NCBI GenBank assembly: GCA_000611775.1
Contig: KK106981.1
Coordinates: forward strand, 6,346,312-6,410,311
Length of the DNA: 64,000 nt
Origin: Umbilicaria muhlenbergii
Lineage: Eukaryota; Ascomycota; Lecanoromycetes; Umbilicariales; Umbilicariaceae
Direction: 5' to 3'
Of this stretch, positions 11,578 through 22,626 are shown in pieces (position 1 is the stretch's first letter; each line of letters starts with the position of its first letter). The notes under the pieces are model-generated. The model was not told the origin of the DNA. It worked only from the letters and a program-made list of their open reading frames with translations, and searched no databases. Position numbers and translations under genes: made by a program.

Positions 11578-12578
11578 ATGTCGCAGCCATGGGACTACAT
11601 AGCCAAACTCGTCTGCATCGGCGATAGCGGCACCGGCAAATCCAGCGTATGTAGATCCCTCAAACCCCAAACCCCTACCCTCCCTCCAACCCCAAGCTTA
11701 AAGTCCCATCACTAACTCCTCCCTCTCCCCTCCTCCAGCTCACCATCCGCCTCTGCGAAGGCCGCTTCTCCCCCCACCACGACGTAACAATCGGCGTAGA
11801 ATTCGGCTCGCGAATCGTCCCCGTCGGCCCCCCCGCCTCCCTCTCCCTCTCCATCAACAACCCGTCCTCATCACCACCCCCCACCACCCCATCAAACCCC
11901 TCCCCTTCATCCTCCTCCCCATCCTCCCAACCCACCTCCCCCTCCCCCCGCCAAAAACGCATGAAACTCTCCCTCTGGGACACCGCCGGCCAAGAAACCT
12001 ACAAATCCATCACCCGCTCCTACTTCCGCGGCGCCAGCGGCGCCCTCCTCGTCTACGACATCACCCGCCGCGCCACCTTCGAATCCGTCACCGCCTGGCT
12101 GCACGACCTGCGGCAGATCGCCGACGAGAACATCGTCGTGGTGCTCGTGGGCAACAAGCGGGATTTGGCGGGCGCGAGCACGGTCTCGGCATCTACGTCC
12201 GCATCCGCATCCGCCGGTGAAGAAACAAATGGGAAATCGAATGTTGGGGATGGGAGGGACGAAGCGAACAAGCGGGCGGTGACGAGAGAGGAGGCGGAGG
12301 AGTGGTGCAGACGGAATGGCGTGATGCAGTATGTAGAAACGTCTGCGAAATCCGGGGAGGGGGTCGAGCGGGCGTTTCTGGAGGTGGCGGAGAGGATTTA
12401 TCAGAATATTGAGGCGGGGAGGTATGATTTGAATGATCGGAGGAGCGGGGTCAAGGGGCCCGGGGCGGGAGGGGGTGCAAGCGGCGGGGGGAGGGCAGGG
12501 GCCGATGGGGCGGTGGTGTTGGGCATGAACGATGTGGTGGGGAAAACGGGGGGCGGGTGGGGTGGGGGGTGTTGTTGA
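11578..12578 (+). CDS. Rab-family small GTPase with low-complexity insertions (Rab2/4/14-like)
   Basis: Two exons, 11578-11646 and 11739-12578, with a 92-nt intron (GTATGT donor, CACTAAC branch site, CCAG acceptor). The product is 302 residues, against about 200-220 for a usual Rab. All five G boxes are present: GDSGTGKSS, the switch I threonine in DVTIGVEF, WDTAGQE, NKRD and ETSAKS. The C-terminus ends in GGCC for double geranylgeranylation. The segment ITRSYFRGASGALLVYDITRR is closest to the Rab2/Rab4/Rab14 branch, which acts in Golgi and endosome trafficking. Two insertions are odd: about 45 Ser/Pro residues between switch I and switch II, and about 30 Ser/Ala/Glu-rich residues just after NKRD. 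A long Gly-rich linker precedes the tail. The exact Rab class is uncertain. Confidence 0.88.
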
Positions 12579-12994
12579 TTTCTTTTCGGGGGGAGGTTTT
12601 TGTCCGAGGCCCGCACGCGGAGAGAGCATGGCGCTGGCGTTGTGGAAAGTCTGGGGCAGGGCTTCTGGTGGATCGGTGGCATCAGTTTCAGTGGCTCGTT
12701 ATGTACAAAAACATTTAAGCGATCACCAGGGCGTGGTCTTTGGATCTGGGTCACAGCAACTGCGTCGTAAAGAAACCTCTGAGAATTGCATGATGCCTTG
12801 GTTTTGGTATCGTATATCGTTCCAGCTGCATCCTCCGTAGATGACCAACGCAAGTACACACAATGAGAGGAGCCAGCCTTTACCCTGTACCCTTAATACA
12901 TAGCCATTCACGACTCCCTCCCCGATGCCAACTTTTGCCCACGACGCATGTCGCAGCATCTCCAACTTGTTTCCGCCGTGCCACCCATGCCTGT
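12579..12994. other. Convergent 3' regions of Rab and PMT2
   Basis: A 416-bp gap lies between converging genes. No supported feature was found beyond presumed untranslated tails. Confidence 0.6.
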
Positions 12995-15535
12995 TTAATC
13001 CGTAATCCTCCAAGTCTCGAACCACTTCAGATGCCTCCATTGCTTGTTATCGCCCACCATCCCGAACACAATCGGACTGAATAGTACGAATAATCCCACA
13101 ACTGCCAAATACAAAGTCCCATAGATTGCCCACTCGATCATCTTATTCTTCCTCGCCAGCGGCCTCGTTACCCAATCAACGACGAATCCCGCAGTCAGAA
13201 TCGCGAAGTAAAGTGCAGGGTAATAATGATGCACATACGTTACCCTAGCCATGGCAACAAAGGGTAGGTAGTGCAGAAACCAACCCGCAACGGGATAGAG
13301 ACCGCTGTAGTGGATTTGATCAATGTCACTCTGCTTTAGTTCATCGTAACCCCGTTGCCATCGGACGAGGTACCAAGCTACATGGAGGCCAAACGCAAAA
13401 AGCGAAAGCGTGCTACCCCAATAGACGATGGGGTTGCCGAGCAGAAAGTATTTGACGATGTGGTCATCCCAGCCACACATACGGAGACCAACATGTAGGA
13501 TCGGCCATTGCCAGAAGTGAGACGCGAGATCATCTTGTTTGTCCGGGTCGGGAACAAGAGCATTATTTGACGTCATCATTGCGACGTTGAGATGCAGAAA
13601 GTCACGGATGAAAGGGGACTTGTACGAGCCCGGATCACCAGCCGGCACTATGTAAATCATTAGTATGAATATTTTCCGACAGAAGGTAAGGGAGATTCGG
13701 ATACTGCTTACACTTCTCATTCCAATGAGATTCGACATTCCAGTGCGTGTAGACATCACGAGGCCTGTTCTCCTTGGTACATGTAACTTCGATCTGCTTG
13801 AAACCCCACTGCGGTAAGTTGACATTCCCAGCGCGTAGGTAGCAGCCCAAGGCAGTATGCTTAAGGCGGAAGGAAGTGGTCAAGGTCCGGATTTTGGACC
13901 GATCACTTGAAGCTGCGTCACTGACGACTTCAACGGTCCAGTGGTCTTTCTCGTCGCCGATGGTAGTGTTCCCGTAGGAAGAAACCTCGTAATCCCCCTT
14001 TGTGACCGGTGCCGCTACCTGATGAGAGTGCAAGTTTCGCCCAGTCTGAGAGTGGATGAGGCGAATGACCGCCTTGTCGCCGACGAACTCCAAGGGCGCC
14101 TCGGGTTTATATTCCGGCTGGTTGCGATTTGGGTAGAAAAACCAGTCATTGTTGGCATCTTTGTGGTGATAGCAGGTGACCTGTTGCTGCCCAGATCCTT
14201 CGGGATAGGTCTGAACATGAGAATGCAGGAGTCCGCCTCCGTATCCCATATTCTTCAACGTTGCACGAGAGCCGTAGGCAATTTCAAGTGGACTGTCTTT
14301 GCCGACCTCGGTTCCCTTGAGGTTGGCCTGGAACAGAGAACTCATCTGCGCATCCCCAGGACCACTGTTCTCTAGTACAAGAAAATGGAGGTAGAACGAG
14401 AACGCGTACACCATGAGAGGAACCATTATGAGTCCAAAAACCCGGGCAACGAGGTGTTGAGCGTATTCAACCTGACTGAGATCAGCAAATACTGTGGTTT
14501 ATCATTTGATGGCATAAGGATGGAATACCTTTGGCATTTCGTAATCCCCAAATTTGTTCCACAGATCTTCAATAGTATATAAGCCAACCAAGGCCGTGCA
14601 AAACAGGCCAACCCACTTGACGCTGCACACACATCCAATGCTTATACCACTAAGGAACAGCCAAATGAACCACTCCAATGAGAAGCTCTCCTTCTGCAGA
14701 CGGTGGAATCTTGCCCAGCACAATACGGTGGTGAATGTGAAAAAAAGGAGCATCGAATCCAACAGGATGAACCTCGATATCGTTGCGTATGAGTTCTCGA
14801 ACAATACCATTGCCGTCACCAGCCACACTGTGGGTCTCCTCAAGTTCAATTCTCTCGCGGTATAGTATGCCAGAGGTACGCAGAGCGCTCCAAAAGTAGA
14901 GTTGAAGAGGCGCATGAAAGTGTAGTTGACCTCCTCAGGGTACGTGTCTCCTGACTTGAACTCGAAGGAACCGTTGTAGCCTGCGAGGTAGCCGGACAGA
15001 CCAACGAGCATCTTCCCCAAGGGAGGGTGCACATCGAAGTAGAATTCGCGTTTAAGATAATGAGACCCGAATTTTCCAAAGCTGAGGACAAATCATGCAT
15101 CAGTAGCCGAATTCTTGTTAGACCGAGGGTCTGGATAGCCCACTCACTGTGCTTCGTCCCAGGTCACTATTGGTGACAGTCCAATTTTGTACATCCGCGT
15201 GAAGAAAGCGAGGATGGTAAAGATGAGAGGGGCAATGATGAATTCGTATTCGTCGAGTATTGACAGTATTGACTGTTGTTGGTTCACTTTCGAGGGCTGT
15301 GATAACACATTATTCTGCAATTAGTTACAGGCTCTTACGAAACCATTCATAACTTCTGGATCCCAGAAAGGGACCACGATTGATCCGAGCATACCTGTTG
15401 TGCTTTCTTGTCATCGATCTCCTCAGCTAGACGCGTGATGGTCCCGTTGCTCCCCTCCTGAGGCACGTTTCTTCTCCGCAAATCATGCCCACCCAGCTCG
15501 GCCCCAGAAACAGCAGTCGCATCGTGGACAGCCAT
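12995..15535 (-). CDS. PMT2: Dolichyl-phosphate-mannose:protein O-mannosyltransferase, PMT2 subfamily
   Basis: Five exons: 15395-15535, 15148-15296, 14529-15081, 13712-14471 and 12995-13647; 751 residues, the usual length. Introns are 57-98 nt. A second possible acceptor 18 nt upstream (exon 2 starting at 15314) would add six residues in frame. The enzyme sits in the ER membrane and transfers mannose from dolichyl phosphate to Ser/Thr of secretory proteins, normally as a PMT1-PMT2 heterodimer. Visible hallmarks are the catalytic Asp-Glu in TWDEAHFG (~92-99), FDVHPPLGK, a hydrophobic N-terminal half, three MIR repeats in the luminal loop (~310-520; [20 protein letters not shown] and LGCYLRAG) and a C-terminal membrane block. 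The motif [12 protein letters not shown] and the overall match place it in subfamily 2. The start at 15535 is the first ATG before this conserved N-terminus. Confidence 0.93.
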
Positions 15536-16178
15536 ATCGAGAATCCGGGTTTGACGCAATGCAAGTATGTAAGGGTGAAGGTCTTCTGAAAAGGCGTTGA
15601 GCGTCGAGGCTCAAAAAGGTAAAACTGGGGAAAGGGGGTAGGCGCAAGCTGACCTGGCCGGAAAAGAGCGTCAAGAAGTTGTGGGAATACTACGAAAAGC
15701 TATAGTATCATCACGTAGTACCACTCAGGGGAGAGTAGTACATATAGGATCCGAAGAAGCCAGATCGTTGGCGCAAGGCTTGGAGACTGTCGCAATAGTG
15801 CGGCGCGCTGAGGCTGGCAGCTGGCACTACTGAGCAGGTCTGAGGAGTCACAACTGTCTTTTCGGAATTTTGGCGAAGCAAGGGTGGCCTGAGCCCGTTG
15901 ATGAACCAATCACTTAGCACCGAACCCATGTTCATCGTATAAATTACGACGACTGAGCTCAGGCTACTCCTACAAATAACTTTATCTCTATCATGATCTA
16001 CAGTGTGGACGTGGTCAAAGCGGTCTATGAATTCGATGATTATATTGCACGGAACTCTAGCCACAGATGGGACCGAAGTACATGAAAGGAAAACGCAACG
16101 GCGCCATCCAAAAGTCTCCTAATGGATCCCTTCTATAGTGCGCCTGTGGGGGTATATAAAAGAAAAGCACCGAGTCTT
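15536..16178. other. Intergenic, PMT2 promoter and transporter 3' region
   Basis: A 643-bp gap. A TATA-like GTATATAAAAG near 16150 points right, but no rightward gene follows, so I give it no function. No coding sequence seen. Confidence 0.55.
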
Positions 16179-18684
16179 TCAACTGTCGTCCTGACCTAAC
16201 CGTTTATATGCTCCTGCCTCACCGTCTGCTCCTTTGCCCTCGCCCTTGGTTCGTTTCGCGAGCCTCGATATCCAGCCGCCAAAGCCTTCGTTCTGCGACT
16301 CGTCGTCTTTCCCATCTGGCAACCGTGGTTTTCCGTTCTCGACGCTGGCCGCGGGCGGATTGATATCAAGACCAGGAATTGCGTGGTCCGCACCGAAATG
16401 GCCTGGCGCGCCTCTCCGAATATCGAGCGATGGCACTGGCGACCTGCCTCCCATCAAAGAATCAACCTCCGCTTCCTGAGCCGGGGTGGGCATCGCAGTG
16501 GTGGCGTCACCGAACAGCTGGTCCATGTCCTCTAATCTAAGGTTGGCGGTCTCCGGGTACATAAAATACACTGTTCGTTCGTTAGCCAAAGCAAACACGA
16601 ATTGTCCCATGGGAGAGTTCATACCGAGAACGAAACTGACTGCGCAGAAAAAGGCATGTACAAGATATAACCGCCATTTGATCCACTCCTGGAGGACAGG
16701 CGTAACCTCACCCACAAGCCAGTTGAAAGCCCAGTTCGTTGCTGTGCTGAGACTGGCCCCTTTGGCGCGGATGCTTAGCGGCAGGATCTCTGGAGGATAT
16801 AGCCACGGGATAGGACCCCACGAGGCACCAAACGATGCATTGTAGATCATAACAAATAACACGACCAACGTTGGAGTGTAATGTATGTCGATGAAGATGA
16901 AGTAGGATATGAGCGACAGTGAAATTATCATTGCGATTGCGCCGGAAAGAAGGATGACACGGCGTCCCCATCGGTCGACAAGATACCACGGGGGTACCGT
17001 CGAAAGCAGGTAGGTGAGTCCGTTTATGCCGGTCATGAGAATAGCATCGCGACCGACCCACCCGGCGGACTCAAACACCAGTGGCGCGTAGTACGATATG
17101 ACGTTAATCCCGTTCAGTTGAGCCAAGGCCTGCGCAGACATGGCAATGAAGACGCGCTTGTAGTACTTCCGGAACATGTCGCGGTAGGATCTTTCACCTT
17201 CCTGTCTTTGCAGAAGCACATCCATCTTGATCTCACGATATTCTTGCCTGGCTTTGTCGTTGTGGATGTCACCGCCACCGTACAGGTTGGCGATCACAAC
17301 GATACCTTCCTCATCGTGGTCATTGTCAAGTAACCATCTGCACCTTATTAGCCCGGTTCCGAAGGTCCAGAAACGGAGGTGTGCTTTACCTGGGTGATTC
17401 GCAAATGATCAGGCTCCCAAGACCCAACAGTGCACCCATAAAACACTGCAACAGCAGTGGTACACGCCAAGCATAGTCGCTCATGATGTAACTGCAGAAG
17501 TAGTCGACCCATACGCTCGCGGCATAACCAGCAACGTTGCCAGTGAACTCGATACAAGCCAGCTTCCCCCGATTATGAGGTGGTGAAATCTCTGACTGGT
17601 AGATTGGCACGATTGTTGACAAGGCGCCAACACCAAGACCAGCGATGATACGTCCAACCAACATCATAGGCATGCCATTTGCGAAGGTTTGCAGGGCTCC
17701 TCCAACGAAAAATACCATCGACCCGTATAATATAGTCCTCCGCCGACCAATCATGTCACCTATCCGGCCAACGCATATCGATGAAATGAAAGCCCCAACT
17801 TCAAGGATGGCCACCATAGTGCCTACTTCGGCTCGTGTGGGTTGATTGAAGTAGTCCTTGAAATATGGACCGCTGACCAAAAGCATTGTCAGTTTGACTC
17901 CTGAGCATGTAATATGAGGGACTGCATACGTGATGATTCCAGACATGACACCTTGATCGTAACCAAATAGGAATACGCCTAGAGACACGAACACACTTGT
18001 AAAATACCTGTAGATTGTCAGCATCCTGCCCCCATGCTCCATAACACTCATAGCCTACAGTAATGGCTTCCCAGTCAAGCCATGCATCTGGCTTCGTCCC
18101 CGGTCTCGTGTCATGATGATAGCGATAAGCTTCTCAGCGCGGCTGATGTATCTTGACACAGGTTGGGGTATCTCGATAGCCTCTTTGTCGACTCCAGGAT
18201 TGGTAGTTTTGCGCTCCAGATGGGTTTGGTTCAGATAGTGGACACGCTTTGGTTGCCGCGGTCGTGGCCGTGACCCAAAAGCACCAAAAAGTTCGCCGTC
18301 AACGGATTCCCGTAGCTGTATCCGCAACGGGTCCTCCTCATCCGCGAGCTGTTCTGCAAGATCCCCAGTATCACTCCAGAGAGAAAAGTCCGATCCGGCC
18401 GAGTCGGACGAGCGCCGGGTGCCCTGCTTTTCGTTGGTCGACTCAAGCAGGGACGCGGAGTGACCATCTATAGGATCCGAAGGAGTTGCAAAAGTGCGGA
18501 GAGCAATGTTGACAGGGCGGAGAGGAGTTGAAGAAGGAATGGTGCCGGTAATGGTGGGCTGACCGGTAGCAGCCCCTCTGTAGGTCGTCGGATGTCGTTG
18601 AAGGAGAGCCTGTGTGACCGTGGATTGGAATGGATCGCCAGCCAATAAGGGTTCACGTCTGGCTGGTGCGCGGTGGATCACGAT
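16179..18684 (-). CDS. MFS sugar transporter with long N-terminal extension (5' end unresolved)
   Basis: Exons: 18059-18684 (5' limit uncertain), 17930-18007, 17390-17872, 16625-17337 and 16179-16570. Introns are 51, 57, 52 and 54 nt; the 57-nt one is stop-free and 3n. About 763 residues are visible. Sugar-porter hallmarks are FGYDQGVMSGIITGPYF, GRIGDMIGRRR, ESPRWLL, AQLNGINVISYYAP, VDRWGRR and YPETANL, with twelve membrane segments. The family moves hexoses or related sugars across the plasma membrane. About 205 hydrophilic residues precede the first segment, and the C-terminal tail (~110 residues) is also long. The first visible exon opens after a stop and has no ATG until just before the membrane domain. 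An acceptor-like TTTAG adjoins 18684, so a short upstream first exon that I could not place is likely. Alternatively translation starts at the late ATG. Substrate cannot be told. Confidence 0.85.
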
Positions 18685-20818
18685 CTAAATGTATCACACA
18701 TGGATATCCGGAGATGCTAGCAGTCGAAAAAGCACTCGTGCAGCAGGGTCGATGGGTCAGTCTTGGGTTTCTGGCACGAGAGCCGGGGCTTATCCTACAC
18801 GGCACCGAGGGCCTTCGTTCAAGGTTGGCGCCGCCCTTTTGCCTAGGACAGAATATACACACGCGCCGCGTAGGCGGAGCTCAAACAACCCTGCCCCGGT
18901 CTGGGCAGCCTTGCAATAATGTTCGGTGCTTGCTCTGACAGTGAGGCATCAGGTGGCTCCGCTCTGTTCTTGTGACCTGAAAATTCCACGCAGTCGGGCA
19001 GGGTGTTCTTCCGTTGGGCTGAGCGACGTTCACCATTGAATCGTGGAGGTTACCGGGTGGAAAGAGCGGACGGGAAAAGGCGCCGTGGAGGGCCGGCATA
19101 GGTCTTGGTTGGTTACGATCACGCATTGTCTGCAAGTCTGCATTGGATCTTTATTTCCCTGCGTTGATAATTACATTTACCGGACAGCCTTCTCTACATT
19201 TGTCTGAACGAAGCACCGCGGATCTGACACGATGGGTGCAGAGGGGCCTAACACTCATGCGATTTTGGCCTAGAGAAGTTTGCAGTCCTCAGTGTGGCTT
19301 TGGTGCATCAGTCATACGCAGGGCCGGACGAATTACTCAACCCAACTCTCTGTATTCTCCTAGAAGCCTTACGGAAGATTTTCCGTTGCTTCATTCTCCT
19401 CTTCTATTTTCATAAGCGTTTCCATCGTCAGTCTAGATATATCTGTAGCACTACAACAATATTCTGTTTCTGCTTGTCCCCTACCACGCAGCTTGGGTAT
19501 TCGTGTCCTGGTACTTGATCTTGTATTGCAGTCCCACTCAAGGTCTGACATGACGTTTAGACGTCTCCCTCGAATGCGAAAATACACGTCAGAAAGTCTC
19601 CTTATCTACTCCGGTAGAATTATGCATAACAACTCTCAGCTCCCAGAAAGGGATTCCGGAAGGTCGCTACCGTAGGATTCAGGATCTCGGCGATCCTACG
19701 AAGAGTGTTTGGCGGTTCGGTACATCATTTTGCGAGTACGGAGTGCCATTGTGATTCGCAATAGATAAGACATTGTAATCAGTCCAAGTACATTGTAGAG
19801 CCTAGACATTGGCAAACTACTGTACAGGAAGACTACCTTTAGTTAACAATATTGCGATCGCCAAGGAAGTCACGTGAGAAGATCGATTAGATAATTGCTC
19901 CGTATCTGGGGCATCATACCATGCTGACAACAAAGTATGGCACGTTGCCACGTGCAGATACAGTCTTGCTATGAATCACATCGATTGAGCCAACGATACA
20001 TGCAGTCTTGAAAGGGTAACTTTGTGGCCGAGGAGATGGGTTCGACACAAGGCCAGATTCTTCCCCTCGTTTCCAGAGATACAAGCATCGAGGAATCCGG
20101 ATTTGGACGCTTGCCAAGTCCTCAGTCTTCAGTCCTCCGTCTTCCATCCTCAGTCTTCCATCCTCAGTCCTCAGGCCAAAGCCGGCAGTTGGAAGTTGGT
20201 GATGGACTGTTTTGTTGTTTAACTTTCGATGTGGCAGTGGTGGCTGGGAAAAGCGAGAGCCAATACTCGTGTCCTGTTGGCTGACTTGCTACACTCGAAT
20301 TGAAATTGAGCCGCAGCCTGTAATTTCCTGGCTGGTCCATCTTTTTACTTTCACCTTTCTTCCACAACCGTCGTCCACCTCCACGCTCGTTGCCATCTTA
20401 CAACGGTGAAGGGTGCAACAACAAACAGATCCAGCGGGTTCATCGTGTACTTTCATCGCATCGAACAAGTCGTCTCTTGACACCGCTTGTTGCTGCAGCC
20501 CACAGGTGAAACGGCTACCCGTCGATCTTCGCTTGCACGGCCAGCCCCCAGCAAGTTCGCGTGCCTACATCACCATTTCCTTGTTTGCGCACCTTGCACC
20601 GCTCCTGGCAACCAATGCTTTTGTTGCGCGACGATCAAGTTCACCGGCCCTATACACCATAGAACAGCGCGGAGCCTTCGCGCAGGCAATTGGCCTTCTA
20701 TTGTGACGTCGACAGTTGCTGAGCTGTCTACTCAAAAACTTCTGCCACAATTGTGCGAAAACTTGGTGGTGCTTGGTGAGCTGCAACCTGCGACGCAGAA
20801 GTCGCAACGAGAGTCAAG
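18685..20818. other. 2.1-kb intergenic region between sugar transporter and CHS7
   Basis: The gap contains only short, poorly coding open frames. It must hold the promoters of both divergent genes and probably the missing first exon of the transporter. A short CT-rich repeat lies at 20118-20175. I found no tRNA, conserved protein fragment or transposon. Confidence 0.55.
20118..20175. repeat. Imperfect CT-rich tandem repeat
   Basis: Variants of CTTCCATCCTCAGT and CAGTCCTC recur several times in a row, suggesting replication slippage in a noncoding stretch upstream of CHS7. Confidence 0.75.
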
Positions 20819-22058
20819 ATGACACAATTTGGGAAATTCCATGTAAGCTCAATGCTCAACTTGGGGGGTTACCGTCTGCGCATGCTAACAATAAACTTTG
20901 CAGAATTTTTGTCGAGATTCCACTCTTCCAGTCTGCAACGTACGTCATCCGAAGAATAGCCCCCGACTTCTTTTCTCAGACAGAAGGGTCACAACAAGGG
21001 CAAAAAACCATCTTGCTGACAACGGGATTGCAGATATTCAACGAGTCACCGACGCAAGGAGGAACAGGCTTCGGGGGCTGCTCTTTGACAGGAATACCGC
21101 TGCATAACAACCGACATCTAGCAAACTTAGGTATGTGGAGGTACCAATGGGACACTGGGCCGTATTGACTCTCGCAGGGTCCATTATTCTGTGCGGTATT
21201 GCTATACTAGTGACCATCTTCCTAATATTCAGATCTGAAAAGAAGCAGGCAGCGGTGGGGCGAAGGTACGCAGCCCGAGAGACTTTGACGATATTGAGGT
21301 CTGACTCTTTCCTAGGGAAATCCAATTGTTCCTCGTTGGGTACATTATAGTTGAGATATGCGAGATCTTTACTGTCGGAGGGTTCCCGCTGGACAGGAAA
21401 GTTCGGCTTGTATGGGACACCAAGACTACTACTTTGCAAGTCTCTGACGGATTTTAGGGGTTCACGGCCGTCCATCTTGGTGCAATCGTGGCAACTCTAT
21501 GGGTCCTAATGCTGAATGGGGTTGTCGGCTACCAATTAGTTGACGATGGTACACCGATCTCACTTGGACTCATTCTCCTTTCAGCAATAGCACTGTTCGT
21601 CGGAACTGGCTACATTGCGCTGGATACGGCTTTCAGTTGGACTGGATACTTCAAGGGAGATCGCGTCGATCCGAACAGAAGCTACGGTCTCTATGTGTTG
21701 TATCAACTGGTCCCCCTAATTTGCCTTTTCTTCTTCTTCCTCCTGGAAACCAATCTTGTTCTAAGAGTTCTAGGAGAGAAAAAGCCCATGTGTGAGTACA
21801 TCTCTTGACGCGATCTCCTGCGCAAATACTGACAAAAGCATAGTCTACTTGATTGGCGCAGTTCTACTGTTTGCCATCGGTCAGATTTTTCAGTATGTGA
21901 TCAGCACACACATCTGTCAAGGGACAAACGGGAAGATTGATGGTGCGTTGTTCGAAACGCTTTTCACGCTACTCTCTGTGGTAACGATATGGGTGTTTTG
22001 GTCGAGCATTACCGAGGACGACTGGCCAGCGCCCGCCACAGGAGCAGCATATACGTAG
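20819..22058 (+). CDS. CHS7: Chitin synthase export chaperone (Chs7)
   Basis: Seven exons: 20819-20842, 20904-20939, 21034-21130, 21178-21265, 21316-21409, 21458-21791 and 21844-22058; 295 residues. Introns are 47-94 nt with canonical signals. Chs7 is a polytopic ER protein needed for the chitin synthase Chs3 to leave the ER. The protein begins MTQFGKFHNFCRDSTLPVCN and has about seven membrane segments. The C-terminal half is highly typical of the family: GYQLVDDGTPISLGL, GTGYIALDTAFSWTGYF, YVLYQLVPLICLFFF, VLRVLGEKKPM, FYLIGAVLLFAIGQIF, GKIDGALFETLFTLLSVV and SSITEDDWP. The segment in exon 3 is more divergent. The first exon codes only eight residues, so the ATG at 20819 was fixed by splice phase and by the conserved Cys-Arg-Asp start. 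Confidence 0.93.
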
Positions 22059-22626
22059 CAGGAGTGACTCCGTTACTGGCTTTCTCATGTATATGATGAT
22101 TGATCGTGTTGTTAGCGACTTCAAGCTATGGATATATTGCATTTTCTTGGTGGGCTTAGAAATGAGAAGAAGTAATAGTGAGGGGATGCAGATCTGGCCG
22201 AAAGCCGCCAAAGAGGGCATCAGAAGAGATGTATTAGTACTGGGAGAATTAGTATACCCCTGATATAGTTAAGAAATAGCAAGTCAATGCTCGTCACGTT
22301 ACCGTCAAAGGATCTATGCGAGGAGTCGCGTAGTGGGATCTTCTAATAGTAGTCCCAAGAAATCTACCGGGAGTAGCTGTGCTGGTCGAATGTCAACACC
22401 AATCTACCACTCCGTAATCACATTATCTCTTTACATATTAGCCCAGGATCTTCACAACTCAATGGTAAAACATTTTACGTACAAGAAGGTATTGAATCTA
22501 CGCGGTGAGATATCCCTCTAGCTTTTAATTGTGACTGACTAGGAAAACTAGTAATGAGTATTTTCAGGATTTGTATGAGTAGGCCCAGTCACGATCGACC
22601 ATGACATGCCAGGCATCTTTACCAAC
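22059..22626. other. Intergenic between CHS7 and SSL1
   Basis: A 568-bp gap between two genes in the same direction, AT-richer than the neighbouring coding sequence. No features were identified. An in-frame ATG at 22606 could extend SSL1 by seven residues. Confidence 0.55.

Noticed and set aside
11675-12629. Leftward open frames over the Rab gene
   Set aside because: They are antisense shadows of a GC-rich coding region; the Rab motifs are on the plus strand.
16149-16160. TATA-like box pointing right
   Set aside because: No rightward gene follows; it lies just past the 3' end of the transporter.
19680-19740. Possible tRNA-like stretch (GGCGGTTCGG)
   Set aside because: No matching A box, acceptor stem or cloverleaf could be formed by eye; no tRNA was found elsewhere in the window.
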